From contig JAABSS010000507.1 of assembly GCA_011390235.1 (NCBI GenBank), positions 1 to 7,936 on the forward strand: a stretch of 7,936 nucleotides of DNA, in the 5' to 3' direction. Shown here one piece after another: positions 5,809 to 7,936 of this stretch. Position 1 is the stretch's first letter. The number at the start of each line of letters is the position of its first letter. Position numbers and translations under genes: made by a program. Source of the stretch: Desulfotignum sp. Lineage in GTDB: Bacteria > Desulfobacterota > Desulfobacteria > Desulfobacterales > Desulfobacteraceae. The notes below the pieces were generated by a model that saw nothing but the letters and a program-made list of their open reading frames with translations, ran no database searches and was not told the DNA's origin.

Positions 5809-7936
5809 TTAACTTTCGACCCCGAAAATGCCATGGACATCCAGGATAAGGCCGACACGGCCGTCGGCAAGGATAGCTCCGCCGGCAAGGCCTTCCACCC
5901 CCTCCAGGTGGGCACCGAGGCTCTTGATGACATATTCATCCTTGCCCAGCAGTTCATCGATGAGAAAGGCGCGTTTTTCATCCTTTGACTCAACCACCAC
6001 CACAAGGCCCTCGTGTACCGGTTTATTCTCATTGGATCTGTCTGTTTTGTATATGTTGTTCAACCGGATCACCGGGATCAGGCTGCCTCTGTCCTTGACC
6101 ATCTCCCCTTTTCCCTCCACGGTAAAACATTCCTCTTTACCGGGTTTGAACGCTTTTTGAATGGCCATGGTAGGAATCACATATTTTTCTTCATCCACCT
6201 GCACCAGCATTCCGTCGATGATGGCCAGGGTCAAAGGCAGGCTGATGGTGAATTTGGTACCCCTGCCTTTTTTGGAAGCAATCTGCAGCTGGCCCCGGAA
6301 TTTTTCCAGCCCGTTTTTGACCACATCCATGCCCACCCCCCTGCCGGACACATCCGTGATCTGTTTTGCCGTGGAAAACCCCGGCTGCATGATCAGGTCA
6401 AATACCTGGGCATCGGTCATATTTTCCTTTCCCGTAACAAGACCGGTCTTTTTTGCTTTTTCCAGGATGGCATCCCGGTCCAGGCCTTTGCCGTCATCCT
6501 CGATTTCTATCATGATGTGCCCGCCCTTGTGGTAGGCCCTGAGCACAATTTCTCCCTGGGACGGCTTTCCTTTTTCCAGGCGGTCGGATACCGCTTCTAT
6601 GCCATGGTCCACTGAGTTTCGGATCATGTGCACCATGGGTTCATACAGGGCATCCACCACGTTTCTGTCGATCTCGGTGTCCTCTCCCTGCATGGTCAGG
6701 TTGACCTCTTTGCCGGATTTTTTTGCCAGGTCCCGCACAAGGCGGATCATTTTCATGAATGTGGCTTTGATGGAGATCATGCGCATGGACATGGCAATGG
6801 TCTGCATATTGGTGACAATCTGCCCCAGCTGGGACACATTCTGGCTGATCAACGGATAATCCATGGTTTTCTGCTTGAGCATGGACTGGGCAATGACCAG
6901 TTCCCCTGCATAGTCCACCAGGTCATCGAGTTTTCTGGTGCTCACTTTGACCTGGGTGTCCGGCTTCTTTCTGGAAGGCACCTGGTCCATGAGGGCGGAT
7001 GCCACCTGGCCGGGCTGCACCTTTTTTGCATCCACCAGGATCTCTCCGATTTTTCTGTCCGGATGGCTTTTCTGGTCTTCCAGGGCCTGGTCAAGGCTGG
7101 TCTGGTCCACCATTTTTTTCTTCACCAGGATTTCCCCCAGCGGTTCTCTGTCGCCTCTGATTAACGCACGCTGAAGTGTCTGCAGTTTATCTTTGAGGCT
7201 GTCCACATCGATATCGTCATCTTTGGGCATGAATCCGGTGTTGATGCCCTCACTGACCTTGTCCATCAGCTGTTTCAGTGTATCCACAGATTCCAGGATG
7301 ACGTCTGTGGCAGTATCATTTATGATAAATTCCCCGGAACGTGCACTGTCCAGCAGATTTTCCGTGGCATGTGCCAGCCGGTTGATTTTGTTCAAAGACA
7401 AGAACCCGGATACCCCTTTAATGGTATGAAAGGGACGGAAGATATTGTTGATGATCTCCATGTTGGCGGGATCCTGCTCCAGATCAATGAGATTGACTTC
7501 AATGGTTTCCAGATTCTCCTGGGCCTCTGACACAAAATCAATGAGGATTTCCATGTCATCACCCGATATTTTCACTGGTGCTTTGTTTTCGGGTTCTGCC
7601 TGGTTCTCTGGAGCAGGCTCCTGCTGTACGGGCGCTTCTGTATTTTCCTCTGAAAACCGCATTTCCAGTAATTCCAGAACATCGGAACAATCAAAGGCAA
7701 ACGGCTCATTGCGCTTCATATGGCTTACAATCGACTTGAGCAGTACCAGGCCCTCCTCCACCGGCCTGGTGCTGCTGGTCTCTTCCATGGTCATGGTTTC
7801 CACATATTTTTTGCATGCCGTGGCAGTGTCATGGAACAAGGAGGGTTCCATATTTTTTGAAACCGCTATAAGCTCATCCAGGTTGTTCAACATCTCTCCG
7901 AGTACAGGAATTTCCCCGGGACAGAAGCCGCCGATG
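5809..7936 (-). CDS. cheA: Chemotaxis histidine kinase CheA (5' end outside window)
   Basis: The sensor kinase that autophosphorylates on its Hpt domain and passes phosphate to CheY and CheB. Numbering here is from the Met at 7893 (694 residues). Residues 1-105: helical segment of unknown family and an acidic Pro/Gln linker. Hpt/P1, about 112-218: phosphoacceptor His156 in FRPFHTIKG. MshEN/GspE-N-like pair, 251-304, where P2 would be. P3 dimerisation, about 315-375. P4 ATPase, about 376-553: N-box Asn426 (HMIRNSVDHG), G1 EDDGKGLD, G2 SGRGVGMDVV. P5 CheW-like, about 555-692. All catalytic parts look intact. The frame stays open to the right edge, adding about 14 codons ending GEIPVLGE that read as continuous protein. 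The Met at 7893 has a GGAG only 2 bases away, so the real start is probably upstream. The stop at 5809 is followed by cheD after 22 bases. Confidence 0.95.
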   Translation of the reverse strand, partial: IGGFCPGEIPVLGEMLNNLDELIAVSKNMEPSLFHDTATACKKYVETMTMEETSSTRPVEEGLVLLKSIVSHMKRNEPFAFDCSDVLELLEMRFSEENTEAPVQQEPAPENQAEPENKAPVKISGDDMEILIDFVSEAQENLETIEVNLIDLEQDPANMEIINNIFRPFHTIKGVSGFLSLNKINRLAHATENLLDSARSGEFIINDTATDVILESVDTLKQLMDKVSEGINTGFMPKDDDIDVDSLKDKLQTLQRALIRGDREPLGEILVKKKMVDQTSLDQALEDQKSHPDRKIGEILVDAKKVQPGQVASALMDQVPSRKKPDTQVKVSTRKLDDLVDYAGELVIAQSMLKQKTMDYPLISQNVSQLGQIVTNMQTIAMSMRMISIKATFMKMIRLVRDLAKKSGKEVNLTMQGEDTEIDRNVVDALYEPMVHMIRNSVDHGIEAVSDRLEKGKPSQGEIVLRAYHKGGHIMIEIEDDGKGLDRDAILEKAKKTGLVTGKENMTDAQVFDLIMQPGFSTAKQITDVSGRGVGMDVVKNGLEKFRGQLQIASKKGRGTKFTISLPLTLAIIDGMLVQVDEEKYVIPTMAIQKAFKPGKEECFTVEGKGEMVKDRGSLIPVIRLNNIYKTDRSNENKPVHEGLVVVVESKDEKRAFLIDELLGKDEYVIKSLGAHLEGVEGLAGGAILADGRVGLILDVHGIFGVES
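6982..7143 (-). other. Tandem MshEN/GspE-N-like motif pair within CheA
   Basis: CheA residues 251-304 (numbered from Met 7893) hold two matching units. Unit 1 runs 251-274, starting PLGEILVKKKMV and ending LDQALEDQ. Unit 2 runs 281-304, starting KIGEILVDAKKV and ending VASALMDQ. Each is 24 residues, with a 6-residue spacer. The pattern (R)LGxxLVxxG, hydrophobic pair, L...L..Q is that described for the MshEN c-di-GMP-binding domain. In both units the motif Gly at position 10 is Lys; the leading Arg is Pro in unit 1 and Lys in unit 2. The fold assignment is plausible; ligand binding is uncertain. Confidence 0.65.

Noticed and set aside
5787..6032. An N-terminal extension of CheD by 82 residues
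   Set aside because: These codons lie almost wholly in the CheA CheW-like domain in another frame. CheD homology begins at the ATG at 5786, which has its own ribosome binding site.

Overview
The window is a compact, one-directional block. Every convincing gene lies on the minus strand, so transcription runs from the right edge (7936) to the left edge (1). It is the downstream part of a chemotaxis-type signalling operon, followed by a two-component gene pair and the start of an oxidoreductase gene. No protein is identifiable on the plus strand, and no intergenic gap exceeds about 75 bases. There are no RNA genes, mobile elements, CRISPR arrays or long repeats. The gene repertoire (CheA with extra domains, CheD, a CheX-like phosphatase, an HDOD protein, a PocR-domain hybrid kinase) and the moderate G+C suggest a motile, probably anaerobic deltaproteobacterium (Desulfobacterota, perhaps Desulfobacteraceae). 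This is an inference from gene content, not a sequence match.

Layout in transcription order: cheA (7936 to 5809, 5' end outside the window), cheD (5786 to 5307), an HDOD-domain gene (5310 to 4462, ATGA overlap with cheD), a cheY-like receiver (4436 to 4011), a cheX-like phosphatase (4054 to 3608, 44-base overlap with cheY), cheB (3565 to 2519), a cytosolic PocR-HisKA-HATPase-REC hybrid kinase (2443 to 650), a stand-alone receiver (590 to 204), and the first 46 codons of an FAD-dependent oxidoreductase (138 to 1). Six starts were set or supported by Shine-Dalgarno placement and, for some, family N-termini. This shortens several naive longest-ORF starts (cheD, cheY, cheX, the last receiver).

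How they work together (family knowledge): CheA phosphorylates CheY and CheB. CheB demethylates or deamidates receptors, CheD deamidates receptor glutamines, and CheX removes phosphate from CheY-P. Receptors, CheW and CheR are not in the window and may lie upstream. The HDOD protein is a recurrent partner of signalling operons. The PocR kinase and its receiver look like a second, ligand-sensing phosphorelay placed behind the chemotaxis genes.

The most interesting signal is inside CheA. Between the Hpt (P1) domain and the dimerisation domain, where P2 normally sits, there is a tandem pair of about 24-residue motifs. Their spacing and hydrophobic pattern resemble the MshEN/GspE-N c-di-GMP-binding fold, although key Arg and Gly positions are replaced. 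Other points of note are the cheY/cheX overlap that encodes CheY's acidic tail, and the four-cysteine PocR sensor.
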